Source of the DNA: Candidatus Zixiibacteriota bacterium
GTDB lineage: Bacteria; Zixibacteria; MSB-5A5; GN15; FEB-12
Direction of reading: 5' to 3'
Length of the DNA: 64,000 bases
NCBI GenBank assembly: GCA_040752815.1
Contig: JBFMGC010000004.1
Coordinates: 66,551-130,550, forward strand
The position numbers and the translations under genes were made by a program. Below are positions 26,039 to 35,117 of this stretch, in pieces. Within the stretch, counting starts at the first letter, position 1. Each line of letters begins with the position of its first letter. The notes under the pieces are model-generated. The model searched no databases, had not been told where the DNA came from, and saw only the letters and a list, made by a program, of their open reading frames with translations.

Positions 26039-27442
26039 CTACTGCAGCGAGACCGCCTCGATCAAATTCAGGCCTGAGGCAGAGACGTCGTATCCGGGGT
26101 AGCTCTGCCCTCCGATACGCGCTCCGTCGGCATCGTAGAACTCGACCGCAACATCATGGCGTCCGGGAGGCAGAATAAAGTCACCGACATAGACTCGCCC
26201 CGGCAGGAGGCGGGCGCAGCGAAGATCGGCGTTTTCGGTGATATCGGTCACGACATCGATCGCGGCCTTCTTGAGCCAGCCGCCCAGGCCGCCAGTATCG
26301 GCCTTCTCCTTCTGCTTGTGCGCGATCAGCCCTTTCGCGATAGTACGGGCGAGCGAGCGAAGATAGATAAGCGTTTTCTTCGCCTCAAACGTCTCCCGCG
26401 CCACCGGGCCGACATCCTCGAGCAGTGACAGCTCGCCTACACGTGCGCCGTCAGCATAAACCTCTATGCGGGCAATCTGCGATGGCCGGTCGACCAGGTG
26501 CGGGATGGCGAAATCAAAATAGTAATCCTCAGATATGGGAAGCGGTAGATGGCCGTACTCAGTTTCGCCGCGCTCCGGATCAGTGTAGAAGACCTGCACC
26601 AGATCGAGGTCCTTATCGGTGCGCAGACGAAGCTCCATCGCCTGCTTCACTGGCGACATGCCGGCAAGCGCCACCACCGAGAGCACCGCGCCGGAATCCC
26701 GCGCGTAAGTCACCGGGGGTGGAGCGAAGCCGTAGATGAACGGCTGAGTCTCGAACGCATGGTGCAACAGTTGTCGGTCGAGATCGGCATCGGAGTGTTT
26801 GCCGGCGGCGGCATAGGCGTGCATAGACAGATACCGAGCGAATGCCGAATTGTGAAAGCGAACCGGCTTGGCCTCATAGTTGATCTTGACTGCATTCGTG
26901 TCTTTCTGGGAGCCGCGCTGAAACTGCTGGGCGGCATCGGCATACTTCTGGTCAAGCAGTTCCAGCTTGAGATTGGCGCGGCGAATCTCGACAAACGCGC
27001 CCTCGAAATCGTCTTTCGCCAGATAGTTCAACGCCTTGATGAGATTGGTGTACAGAATCTCATAGTCCTCGCCGGCATAATCGAGCGCGTTGTCGTTCAG
27101 CAGGAGAGACAACGCGGCCTTTGAGATGCTCTTTGTAAACAATTCTTCGGCGGCATTCTCGGCCTCATGCAAGCGAGCGTTGCTGGAATCATACAGCCCG
27201 GCGTAGTGGTACGCCAGACCGGCATCGACATAGTAAACGACCCGGTCCTTTTCGCCGTACTTGCCGTCCTTGCGAGCTCTTTCGAGATAGACCGCCGCCG
27301 AATCATACTGGCCCTCTCGCGCCGAGAGGGTGACCGGCTCGTAAAAGTCGATCCGGGTGGCCATCGAGCCGCAGCCGACCAGCGACCCCAGGCCAAGGCA
27401 CACCAGACCGAGGGGAGCAATGAAGCGGAGCTTGTCAGACAT
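26039..27442 (-). CDS. COG3014-type lipoprotein with TPR-like repeats
   Basis: 467 residues. The lipobox LVGC follows MSDKLRFIAPLGLVCLGLGS, so it is lipid-anchored. Residues 35-170 are helical with TPR-like pairs (YDSAAVYLERARKDGKYG, VDAGLAYHYAGLYDSSNARL, DFEGAFVEIRRANLKLELLDQ). The C-terminal half is beta-rich. The family (COG3014) usually sits next to lpoB, as here: lpoB is 86 bases upstream on the same strand. A role with LpoB in envelope or peptidoglycan assembly is inferred from that association. Confidence 0.75.
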   Translation of the reverse strand: MSDKLRFIAPLGLVCLGLGSLVGCGSMATRIDFYEPVTLSAREGQYDSAAVYLERARKDGKYGEKDRVVYYVDAGLAYHYAGLYDSSNARLHEAENAAEELFTKSISKAALSLLLNDNALDYAGEDYEILYTNLIKALNYLAKDDFEGAFVEIRRANLKLELLDQKYADAAQQFQRGSQKDTNAVKINYEAKPVRFHNSAFARYLSMHAYAAAGKHSDADLDRQLLHHAFETQPFIYGFAPPPVTYARDSGAVLSVVALAGMSPVKQAMELRLRTDKDLDLVQVFYTDPERGETEYGHLPLPISEDYYFDFAIPHLVDRPSQIARIEVYADGARVGELSLLEDVGPVARETFEAKKTLIYLRSLARTIAKGLIAHKQKEKADTGGLGGWLKKAAIDVVTDITENADLRCARLLPGRVYVGDFILPPGRHDVAVEFYDADGARIGGQSYPGYDVSASGLNLIEAVSLQ

Positions 27443-27446
27443 CGCT

Positions 27447-27555
27447 TACCACTTCGTGCTGCCCTGCGAAATACACGTGCCCGACAGATGCCCACATCTG
27501 CCCGCGGACAAAACAATCCTCGACTTGCCTACCACTTGGTGCTGCCCTGCGAAAT
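27447..27555 (-). repeat. Duplicated 3' end of lpoB
   Basis: A 26-bp stretch covering the end of lpoB (27530-27555, encoding ISQGSTKW and stop) recurs with one mismatch at 27447-27472, 83 bases away, between lpoB and the lipoprotein gene. The spacer copy carries no gene. It looks like the scar of a tandem duplication or of a lost lpoB-like gene. Confidence 0.65.
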
Positions 27556-28125
27556 CCCCTTCTTGATCTTCTTCTGGCCGATCCAGACCTTTTCCATCGT
27601 CTCGATATTGACCAGGGTCAGATCGGTCTGATAGAACACGACCTGCTTGCCTTCCTCCTGATCGACAATCGACTTGATTGCGCCCTGCAGCATGAAATCA
27701 GCGCCGAGTTCGTTGCGCATCCGTTTCATGGTCTCCGGCGATGCGAACTCCTGCTGTTCGGAGCGCTCGCGGCGGATTTCGGCGCGCCAGTCGGCGGCGG
27801 CCACAAAGCGGACCTGGGCGGAGTTGATCAATTCGCGCTCAAAGTCCGCTATAAACGTTTCGATCGCGATGTGCTCATGACTGAGATTGTCAATCGTGCC
27901 GACAGTCACGACCGGCTTCTCTCCGGCTGTCCGATTAAATTCAGTTAGCCAGGGCCGGGAGAGACAATCGGCGATCATTTCCTCGGCGACCAGACGCGAG
28001 TCGGTGTCGTTCCACTTGCCGCTCAGATCGGTCTGCGTGTTCGGATCGAACCGGGTGACCTGTCTACCGCCGCCGCATCCGAGCAGCAGGGCGGTGATTG
28101 CGATTACGGTCAGAATTCCTTTCAT
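27529..28125 (-). CDS. lpoB: LpoB-type penicillin-binding protein activator lipoprotein
   Basis: 198 residues. Lipobox LLLGC after MKGILTVIAITA. The body matches the LpoB/COG3417 family: SGKWNDTDSRLVAEEMI, PVVTVGTIDNLSHEHIAIETF, LGADFMLQGAIKSIVDQE, YQTDLTLVNIETMEKVWIGQKKIKK. In Escherichia coli LpoB reaches from the outer membrane to activate PBP1B; the same role is inferred here. AAGGAG precedes the ATG by six bases. It leads the lpoB-COG3014 pair. Confidence 0.88.
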   Translation of the reverse strand: MKGILTVIAITALLLGCGGGRQVTRFDPNTQTDLSGKWNDTDSRLVAEEMIADCLSRPWLTEFNRTAGEKPVVTVGTIDNLSHEHIAIETFIADFERELINSAQVRFVAAADWRAEIRRERSEQQEFASPETMKRMRNELGADFMLQGAIKSIVDQEEGKQVVFYQTDLTLVNIETMEKVWIGQKKIKKGISQGSTKW

Positions 28126-28326
28126 GGGGGTCTCCTTTATGAGAGTAGCTTTCTTGTTTCGTCTACGTCATGAATCAGGATCAGTTCCCTTGTCCATGTT
28201 GTGTACTGCGACTTTTCGCGGCGTATTGTGTGTTTTCGGCGGGCGGGGGTCAAGGATTGAGGGGGGGGGCAAGACCAGCTGGCATCGAAACCCAGCCTGG
28301 GGCCGGGTCATTACGTGCTTTTAGGG

Positions 28327-28354
28327 TTGACAAACATGCCGATCTTCGTATATT
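28327..28354 (+). promoter_or_regulatory. Sigma-70-type promoter
   Basis: TTGACA (28327-28332), 16-base spacer, TATATT (28349-28354). Identical hexamers and spacing to the promoter at 15766. Transcription would begin near 28361, about 200 bases before the gene. Confidence 0.7.
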
Positions 28355-28360
28355 GACAGC

Positions 28361-28511
28361 ACGACCTACATCTTGGGCAGTCACTACCAATTGTCTCTCT
28401 GAGGGGTGTTGCGTTTATGGGCTTGCCTGACGATTCCGAAGTCACTCGCACTGAAAGTCGCACCTGCATTGTGAGATATAGCCCGTCGTCTGCTGTGACA
28501 CGGGCTTTTTT
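28361..28511 (+). ncRNA. Candidate attenuated leader or small RNA
   Basis: Transcript predicted from the promoter at 28327 to an intrinsic terminator whose stem is AGCCCGT (28480-28486) / ACGGGCT (28500-28506) with a run of six T. The open reading frame starts only 49 bases after it. So either a 150-nt RNA is made independently, or the leader controls the surface-protein gene by attenuation. I do not recognise a known riboswitch class. Confidence 0.4.
28480..28511 (+). terminator. Intrinsic terminator inside the 5' leader
   Basis: 7-bp perfect stem AGCCCGT/ACGGGCT, 13-base loop and TTTTTT. No plus-strand gene lies upstream that it could terminate, which makes a regulatory role likely. Confidence 0.65.
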
Positions 28512-28559
28512 GATGTCACTGAGAAATCAATCGAGTCCTTAAATCCACAGGAGGAGGCT

Positions 28560-31500
28560 ATGAAAAGGTCTTTTCTAATTATTGTCATTGGGCTGATGGT
28601 TATGTCAGCCAATCTGTTCGGGCAGACTTGGGAACCGACCAATGGTCCGGTAGGTGGAACAGTCATGCGGCTTGCCAGCAATAGTGAGGGGGCTCTATTC
28701 TCCGGTACGTGGTTGGGGGGTATGTTCCGATCAACAGACAATGGTGACAGTTGGGCAGCCATAAACAACGGTTTTGCGGGACTAGAGATTTGGGGAATCG
28801 ACGTCGACAGTCACGGCCACATTTTCGTTGTCACGAACGACAACGGAGTATTCCGCTCCGTGGACAGTGGTGAGAACTGGGCGCAGATAGGTAACGGAAT
28901 AATACATGGTGGAACGTCCATAACGATCAATCAAGCGGACCACATCTTCGCTGCTGGCTATGGTTTCCCCTATGAATGTGTGTATCGATCCTTCGACAAT
29001 GGTGCCACATGGGAAGCCGTAGGCCGTGGTATTGAGCCTCCCTCTATACAGGTCATAGAATCTAACGGAGAAACCTTATACGCTGGGGATGATAGGGGCA
29101 ACTTATATCGCTCCTTTGATGAAGGAGATAGTTGGGCGAGAATTGGTTCCTATGGGATAGACGACCCGATATGCGGTATCACTCACGGTATAGGCTATGT
29201 ATTCGTTTCTCGCGGTACCGGTTTGTATATTGGTACCGATTCTGGCACTAACTGGATTCGGATATCGGATGAGCCGGCATGTGTTCTCACGTTCATTGGC
29301 AGCGATTTACTCATTGTTGGTGCCGACGGGGATATTTATCGCTCCGGAAATTTTGGGCATGATTGGACAGGAATCAATGTCACTGCTCAGCATTGCCTTG
29401 GCGGAATCAAGGATCTTCTGGTCAATAGCGACGGTCATCTATTTGTGGCTATGAACGATATAGGAGTTTATCGCTCATTTGACAATGGTCTGAATTGGAG
29501 CGCAGTCGATGAGGGGCTTGCCGCCTCGCTAGTAACTTCTCTTGTCACGACTGAGAACGGGGAGATATTTGCCGGCACCAGGGGCCAGGGTATACACTCT
29601 TCTATCGATGACGGGAATTCGTGGCAGCATGCTGACGGCGCATCATGTAGCATTTGGGCATTGGCGGTCAACGGCGGAGACGACATTTTCGCTTGTTCCG
29701 GCAACAACGTATTCAGTCGTAGAATCAGCGGCAGCAATACCTGGGAAAAGCTACTGCCTTTTCCACCGAGTATTGCAATAATGAGTCTAGCAATAAACAA
29801 TAGTAATAGCATATTCGCTGGAGCTGCGAGCGGACAAATCTATCGATCTGACAATAGTGGTGATACTTGGACAGCGACAGGATTTGACTCCGATAATTCC
29901 GGTGTCTACGCTCTTGCCGTCAATGACGACGGCGCCATTTTCGCCGGCACCCAAACGGGGGGAGTGTTCAGGTCAGTTGACGGCGGTTCAAACTGGTTGC
30001 CTGCGAATATTGGATTCCCGAATACGTTAGTCTCGAGTATCGCAGTTGGCGGCGACGGCGCTGTATTTGCTGCGGTGTATTCTGGAGGCTTGTACCGTTC
30101 CCCCGACAATGGTGACACCTGGTCACTAGTGGATACGAACATAACGGGCAGCATTGTATTTGATGCGGACCACAGCACCATATACGGGCGGGGTGATGAT
30201 GGCGTGTATCATTCTACGGATAGCGGCAGATCGTGGACGCTTATCGGCGACGAGCTGATAAACAAGGACGTCCAGGCGATATCTGTCGACGGTAATGGAG
30301 ATGTCTTCGCGGGAACCAGAGGACACGGTGTTTTTCGTCTGGATCGATCGGCATTATTTGATTCCCTCGTTGTGATTCCTCTTTCGCCGGATCCCAATCC
30401 AGAAATCTCCACCGTAATGCAGGGCGGAACGCTTTATAGATACTATCAGGTAGTGGATGGCAGAGGCAATCCCCGTGCAAATCAGAATGTGCGCATTCAA
30501 TCTGGTGATCTGGAGAAGTCATTTCAAAGCGGTAACTCCGGAATGTTGACTATTGCGCTCTCTTCTGACTCACTGGATATGAGTATTGGTGATACTAGGG
30601 CTTTTGCAGTAGTCTCAGTTAATGACTATTTCTTACTTCCGGGCCAACAAGTGGAATTCGATGTTACGTTGGAAAATCGTAGGTACGAAAAATCATGGGA
30701 CATTCTTGCTAAGATGACGGCGGAGGGCGGTCTCGGCGCGGGTGCTGCAATTGGTCCGTTAGGCATCAAGGGAGCACAAGCCTCAATCACCGGAGAGGGT
30801 GGAGTAGGAATTAAGTTAAAGCTCCTAAAAGGAGAAGCATCAGAAGATATTCTAGTATTTGGTAGGAGATTCGAGGCTGGTGTTGGATTGGCATTCGAGG
30901 TTGGTAAGATCGAAATGCTTGGTAACTATAGGATCGGAGCGGGAGTAGCAGTAAAACCCGTTCTCTTTGGTGAGCAGGAGTTTACATTTGACGAACCTAA
31001 CAGCACGGAGCAACAGAAGGTTCAAGCAGGCGTATTATTAGAAACGTTAAATACGGCCAGTGCACCTTTGTCACCTGTAACGTCAATTATACAAAGGGCT
31101 ATACTGGAGCTTATTCTCCAAAGTTCGGGAACTCAGCAGCTTGTTGTAGATGCTAGTGACATGATTGCAGGCGGTCTGGGAATCGAAGGCGAGGTTAGTA
31201 TCGGATTTGAGACACAACTAGTTCAGAGTAGTCTTAGTCGGTATTTTAACTTCAATCTGCCAAATGCTGCAGTGAATGCCTCCGTCTTAGGCGGTGCCAG
31301 AGCATTTAATCATTCAATCTATTATGACCAGCACCCAAATGCAAATGCGGAAGTATTTATTACTGCAGCACAATCTTTTGATGTTAGTCTTTATGAGGCC
31401 CAAATTGCTCCCCATTTGCTTGGCTTGGACATTGGTGAACTACTTCCCAATATGGGTTATCACGTAGGAGGTTCACAGACTCAACGAGTTCTATTCAATG

Positions 31501-33227
31501 AGTCCAATAATATAGTGGGTGGAAGCATTTGCTTATCAGCGGACGATAAAGAATTTCAAAGCATAGGCGAAAAGCATACCTTTGAAAATGTCACTTACTA
31601 TTACACACCAGAAGTAATGCAGCATATATGGGATACAGAGATAAACCTTGTAAGTATGGCCGTTCAACCAACACAACCACTTTTTGTTGATCCAATTAGC
31701 ATGAATAGTGATTTCACGAAGGCAGTTACTTCTTACTTAAGCTACGTTTATGAAGTGCAAAACTCCTCACTTGATGTCAAGAAGGAGATAGAGGATGTGG
31801 CAATCTATGATATTTCAGTATCTGTTCCATTTGAGGCTGGGATTGGCGTAGTCACGAAATTGGAAATTGGTGCAGGGATTACCGCTACCGATACGCGGAA
31901 ATACCTAACAGCGGTGACTAAAGTATGTAATGTTGGAAAAGGTATTTTCCCAACAGAAAGTTATTATGATGATCCATACATTCAATCAGATAATAGGGAT
32001 CTGGAAGAGGTGGTAGTAAATATTCTATCGGGTGTGATTCCTCTGATCCAAGATGCAATCGATGGGATACTAGTGGCTTATAATGAGTTTATTACCGATT
32101 TACGAGGGGCGGTTATCCAAACTGGTCAAGATATTATTGATGGTGGATCACAATTAGTTGTAGGTGCCGGAGATTTTATTGATGGCTCGATTGGACAGAT
32201 TATTCCGCTTGATATCGATTGGCCGTTGAAAGTGGCAGGTCAAATAGTGAATGTTCCCTATAAATGTCAGAAGGCAGTCGCTTTATCCTCGTACAAAGCC
32301 GCCCGAGTTGATACGACGGTTGTTATGGTTACGGCTGTAGGTAGGGCCTATCAAGTTGACGTATTTAACCCGGATTCGACACCAGTATATGATTTCCCGT
32401 CACCTTTAGATTTCAAAATCCTGGTTACTGATAATGATTTGGCGGAAACCGGATATGCCTCTAGCTTTCGGAGTAACCTGAAGATACATCGGTGGGATTC
32501 TACATTAGCGCGGGTAGTCGAGCTAACATCAAGCCTATCAGGTGATACAGTTATGGCTCAGATTGTTATGGGCGGGCAGTATTTTGCAGGTGTTGATACA
32601 ATTCCGCCTGATACTATTGCTCCTTCCTATAATTACTTATATCCGGAAAATAACGGATCAATTGCTCCCACGGATTCATTTGAAATTGTGTTCGAGGATA
32701 CGGGTGATTACTCGAGTGGGCTTAACCCGTGGTCACTGTTGATTGAAATCGACGAAGATACTGTCTCGCCGGATATGGTTATTTTTGATCCATATCATAT
32801 TAGAATTTCTTGGTTGCCACAGCATGATTCAGTATGGTCGGAAGGAACTCATAACGTTCGACTAGAAATCGCCGATAACGCTGGAAACGCATTCGTGTTG
32901 GAAAACTCATTCAGTGTGGCTGCAACTGATGTTCAGGATGACGACGATCACATCAATCTGCCAACCGAATATTCATTGTCACAAAATTACCCCAATCCAT
33001 TCAATCCCATTACCGAAATTGATTTTGCCTTGCCTAGGGCTTCTAATGTAAAGCTGGAAATCTTCAACATCATGGGCCAGAGAGTTGCATCCTTGATAGA
33101 CAAACATCTTGAGGCTGGAACTCACACTGTAATCTGGGACGGTAGCCATGTGGCCAGCGGAGTATATTTCTATCGAATAGAAGCCAGCGATTTTGTGGAG
33201 ACTAAGAAGATGCTCCTGCTAAAGTAA
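28560..33227 (+). CDS. Very large BNR-repeat surface protein with sorting tail
   Basis: 1555 residues. Signal peptide MKRSFLIIVIGLMVMSANLFGQ; strong AGGAGGAGG before the ATG. Residues 25-590 hold about 13 BNR/sortilin-like repeats with the motif YRSxDNGDxW, forming one or two beta-propellers. Residues 600-1350 are unlike anything I recognise, with glycine-rich GAGVAVKPVL, AGVGLAFEVGK segments. The final 90 residues are the FlgD/T9SS-like tail (NYPNPFNPI, GVYFYRIEA, KKMLLLK). The gene, above all 30.6-32.9 kb, is clearly richer in A+T than neighbours; one 60-base line near 31.6 kb has 25 G+C. Foreign origin of the body is likely. Ligand unknown. Confidence 0.8.
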   Translation: MKRSFLIIVIGLMVMSANLFGQTWEPTNGPVGGTVMRLASNSEGALFSGTWLGGMFRSTDNGDSWAAINNGFAGLEIWGIDVDSHGHIFVVTNDNGVFRSVDSGENWAQIGNGIIHGGTSITINQADHIFAAGYGFPYECVYRSFDNGATWEAVGRGIEPPSIQVIESNGETLYAGDDRGNLYRSFDEGDSWARIGSYGIDDPICGITHGIGYVFVSRGTGLYIGTDSGTNWIRISDEPACVLTFIGSDLLIVGADGDIYRSGNFGHDWTGINVTAQHCLGGIKDLLVNSDGHLFVAMNDIGVYRSFDNGLNWSAVDEGLAASLVTSLVTTENGEIFAGTRGQGIHSSIDDGNSWQHADGASCSIWALAVNGGDDIFACSGNNVFSRRISGSNTWEKLLPFPPSIAIMSLAINNSNSIFAGAASGQIYRSDNSGDTWTATGFDSDNSGVYALAVNDDGAIFAGTQTGGVFRSVDGGSNWLPANIGFPNTLVSSIAVGGDGAVFAAVYSGGLYRSPDNGDTWSLVDTNITGSIVFDADHSTIYGRGDDGVYHSTDSGRSWTLIGDELINKDVQAISVDGNGDVFAGTRGHGVFRLDRSALFDSLVVIPLSPDPNPEISTVMQGGTLYRYYQVVDGRGNPRANQNVRIQSGDLEKSFQSGNSGMLTIALSSDSLDMSIGDTRAFAVVSVNDYFLLPGQQVEFDVTLENRRYEKSWDILAKMTAEGGLGAGAAIGPLGIKGAQASITGEGGVGIKLKLLKGEASEDILVFGRRFEAGVGLAFEVGKIEMLGNYRIGAGVAVKPVLFGEQEFTFDEPNSTEQQKVQAGVLLETLNTASAPLSPVTSIIQRAILELILQSSGTQQLVVDASDMIAGGLGIEGEVSIGFETQLVQSSLSRYFNFNLPNAAVNASVLGGARAFNHSIYYDQHPNANAEVFITAAQSFDVSLYEAQIAPHLLGLDIGELLPNMGYHVGGSQTQRVLFNESNNIVGGSICLSADDKEFQSIGEKHTFENVTYYYTPEVMQHIWDTEINLVSMAVQPTQPLFVDPISMNSDFTKAVTSYLSYVYEVQNSSLDVKKEIEDVAIYDISVSVPFEAGIGVVTKLEIGAGITATDTRKYLTAVTKVCNVGKGIFPTESYYDDPYIQSDNRDLEEVVVNILSGVIPLIQDAIDGILVAYNEFITDLRGAVIQTGQDIIDGGSQLVVGAGDFIDGSIGQIIPLDIDWPLKVAGQIVNVPYKCQKAVALSSYKAARVDTTVVMVTAVGRAYQVDVFNPDSTPVYDFPSPLDFKILVTDNDLAETGYASSFRSNLKIHRWDSTLARVVELTSSLSGDTVMAQIVMGGQYFAGVDTIPPDTIAPSYNYLYPENNGSIAPTDSFEIVFEDTGDYSSGLNPWSLLIEIDEDTVSPDMVIFDPYHIRISWLPQHDSVWSEGTHNVRLEIADNAGNAFVLENSFSVAATDVQDDDDHINLPTEYSLSQNYPNPFNPITEIDFALPRASNVKLEIFNIMGQRVASLIDKHLEAGTHTVIWDGSHVASGVYFYRIEASDFVETKKMLLLK

Positions 33228-33255
33228 GAAGCCAAACAGCAGAGAGGCGCCAATT

Positions 33256-33278
33256 GTCAGGGCCGTATGGGTCCTGAC
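33256..33278. terminator. Hairpin between convergent genes
   Basis: GTCAGG (33256-33261) / CCTGAC (33273-33278) between the ends of the BNR protein gene and the nucleotidyltransferase gene. No U-run; possible bidirectional barrier. Confidence 0.35.
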
Positions 33279-34007
33279 TTACAAGCTGCACCATCCCTTG
33301 ATCCGCTCGCCCTCCGCCTGCGCTCTCTCATAGTCCGACGGGCGGCCGATATCGAGCCAGAAGCCGTCGTACGGATGTGCGAACACGCGGCGCTGCTTCT
33401 CGAGCAGAGCGAACATCAATTGATCGAAACCGAACACCTGGTTAGGCGGCACGAGATCAAGTACCGAGCGGTTGAAGACGTATATCCCCATCGACACGAT
33501 AAACGAATAGTCCGGTTTCTCCCGGAAACCGACCACACCGTTATTCTCATCGAGTTCCAGCACTCCGAAATCGATCTTCTCATTCCCGCGATATGTAGCG
33601 ACGGTCAAATCGGCGCGCCGGTCGATATGGGACTGGTACAACGCTCGGACATCCAGATCTGTGAGCACGTCGCCGTTGGCCACAACAAAATCGTCAGGCA
33701 GATTTTTTATCAGGCGCAACGGCCCGATTGTCGAAAGCGGCGTTGATTCATGGGAGTATTCGATTGCGAGACCAAATCGGGAACCGTCGCCGAGGCGCCG
33801 CTCAATCTGATCGGCCATGTGATTGACCGCCATCACGACCCGCCGGACACCGCTCCGTCTGAGCCGCACCAGCAGGTATTCGACGACGGGACGTCCGCCG
33901 ACGTCGACTAACGGCTTGGGAATTTCGGCGGTGTGCGGCATCAGGCGGCTTCCCTTGCCGCCGGCCAGGACGACTGCTGTTAGCTGAGGACGTGAGTCAC
34001 TGATCAT
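33279..34007 (-). CDS. Sugar-phosphate nucleotidyltransferase
   Basis: 242 residues of the RmlA/GlmU/mannose-1-phosphate guanylyltransferase fold. The nucleotide-binding signature is AVVLAGGKGSRLMPHT (residues 11-26), followed by PKPLVDVGGRP. The metal-binding NGDVL follows, then GVVGFREKP and MGIYVFNRSVLDLV. It would make an NDP-sugar for polysaccharide, LPS or glycoprotein synthesis; sugar and nucleotide cannot be told from sequence alone. It is divergent from lptB, consistent with an envelope role. Confidence 0.85.
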   Translation of the reverse strand: MISDSRPQLTAVVLAGGKGSRLMPHTAEIPKPLVDVGGRPVVEYLLVRLRRSGVRRVVMAVNHMADQIERRLGDGSRFGLAIEYSHESTPLSTIGPLRLIKNLPDDFVVANGDVLTDLDVRALYQSHIDRRADLTVATYRGNEKIDFGVLELDENNGVVGFREKPDYSFIVSMGIYVFNRSVLDLVPPNQVFGFDQLMFALLEKQRRVFAHPYDGFWLDIGRPSDYERAQAEGERIKGWCSL

Positions 34008-34246
34008 GAATTGGAAAGCTTCATGTCTAAGACGTGCAGGACCGATGCCCTCATCGGCCGACGCTACCTCGGGCGCCCCAGGAGGCCCTCTTATTGGCCT
34101 ACTCTACCCGTTTTCCTGTTGCCGCGCAACTGTTTTGGCAGAATGGCGCACGACCTGCGCCGATCGGAATACAGACCTAATAACGTATTGATTACAAAGC
34201 ACTTACCCGCGACAGCAAAAATTGTGCTGAACTGTTCCAGTTTTAT

Positions 34247-34275
34247 GTGGCATGGGCCGGATTCGAGCGTATATT
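34247..34275 (+). promoter_or_regulatory. Promoter of lptB, possibly giving leaderless mRNA
   Basis: GTGGCA (34247-34252, 4 of 6), 17-base spacer, TATATT (34270-34275). The ATG of lptB at 34282 lies seven bases after the -10 box, exactly where transcription should start, and no Shine-Dalgarno is present. The rest of 34008-34281 shows no gene. Confidence 0.5.
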
Positions 34276-34281
34276 AGATAT

Positions 34282-35007
34282 ATGGTGGTAATCGAATCTA
34301 AGGGACTTTTCAAGTACTACCGCAAAAGAGCTGTTGTAAACGACGTATCCATTCGGGTGACTCCGGGCGAAGTGGTTGGGTTGCTTGGACCTAACGGTGC
34401 CGGGAAGACCACCACTTTCTACATGATTATCGGTTTTATCCGGCCCGACAAAGGTCGAGTGTATTTCGGCGAGGAAGACATCTCGCGATGGCCGATGTAT
34501 CGCCGCTCCAAGAAAGGGATCGGTTATCTCGCCCAGGAAGCCTCGGTGTTTCGGAAGCTGTCAGTCGAAGACAACATCATGGCTATCCTGCAGTTTCGCC
34601 GGATGAGCCGGAAGGAGCGTCGGGCCAAGTTAGAGGAGTTGTTGCGCGAGCTGGATATCGAACATCTAAGAAAACACAAAGCGTACACGCTCTCGGGCGG
34701 CGAGCGCCGTCGCGTGGAAATCACCCGGGCGCTGGTGAACGATCCCAAGCTGATTTTGCTGGATGAGCCGTTCGCCGGAATCGACCCGATCGCGGTCGAG
34801 GATATCCAGGGGATCATTCGACGTCTGGTCAACCGCGGCCTGGGTGTTTTGATCACCGATCATAACGTGCGCGAGACGCTCTCGATATGCAGCCGGGCGT
34901 ATATCATGTGCGACGGAAAGATACTAAAAGACGGGACATCGGAATTCCTGGCCAATGACCCGGAAGCGCGGAAGATATACTTAGGAGAGAAGTTCCGGTT
35001 GAATTAG
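34282..35007 (+). CDS. lptB: LPS export ABC transporter ATP-binding protein
   Basis: 241 residues. ATPase of the LptB2FGC complex that extracts LPS from the inner membrane. Walker [12 protein letters not shown]-loop YLAQE, signature LSGGERRR, Walker [13 protein letters not shown] and H-loop TDHNV are intact. The LptB-typical [36 protein letters not shown] region separates it from amino-acid LivF/LivG ATPases. The order lptB-rpoN-...-hpf matches the classical neighbourhood. Confidence 0.94.
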   Translation: MVVIESKGLFKYYRKRAVVNDVSIRVTPGEVVGLLGPNGAGKTTTFYMIIGFIRPDKGRVYFGEEDISRWPMYRRSKKGIGYLAQEASVFRKLSVEDNIMAILQFRRMSRKERRAKLEELLRELDIEHLRKHKAYTLSGGERRRVEITRALVNDPKLILLDEPFAGIDPIAVEDIQGIIRRLVNRGLGVLITDHNVRETLSICSRAYIMCDGKILKDGTSEFLANDPEARKIYLGEKFRLN

Positions 35008-35117
35008 GCGGGTGTGTAATAAATGAACTTACTCACCCTGCCCGGTCAATCCGCCCGTTTTTCGATCCGATATCGATACATAGGAGACCAAAACCAGCCC
35101 CAGGATTCAGGCAGCCT

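Larger units (their letters stand above)
28126..28559. other. Divergent intergenic region with poly-G tract
   Basis: Separates lpoB from the BNR surface-protein gene. It contains a run of nine G (28261-28269), the promoter at 28327-28354 and the leader terminator at 28480-28511. No small gene is supported. Confidence 0.5.

Noticed and set aside
28261-28269. Run of nine G, a possible slippage switch
   Set aside because: It is outside coding DNA, about 60 bases before the promoter, and no second such tract supports phase variation.
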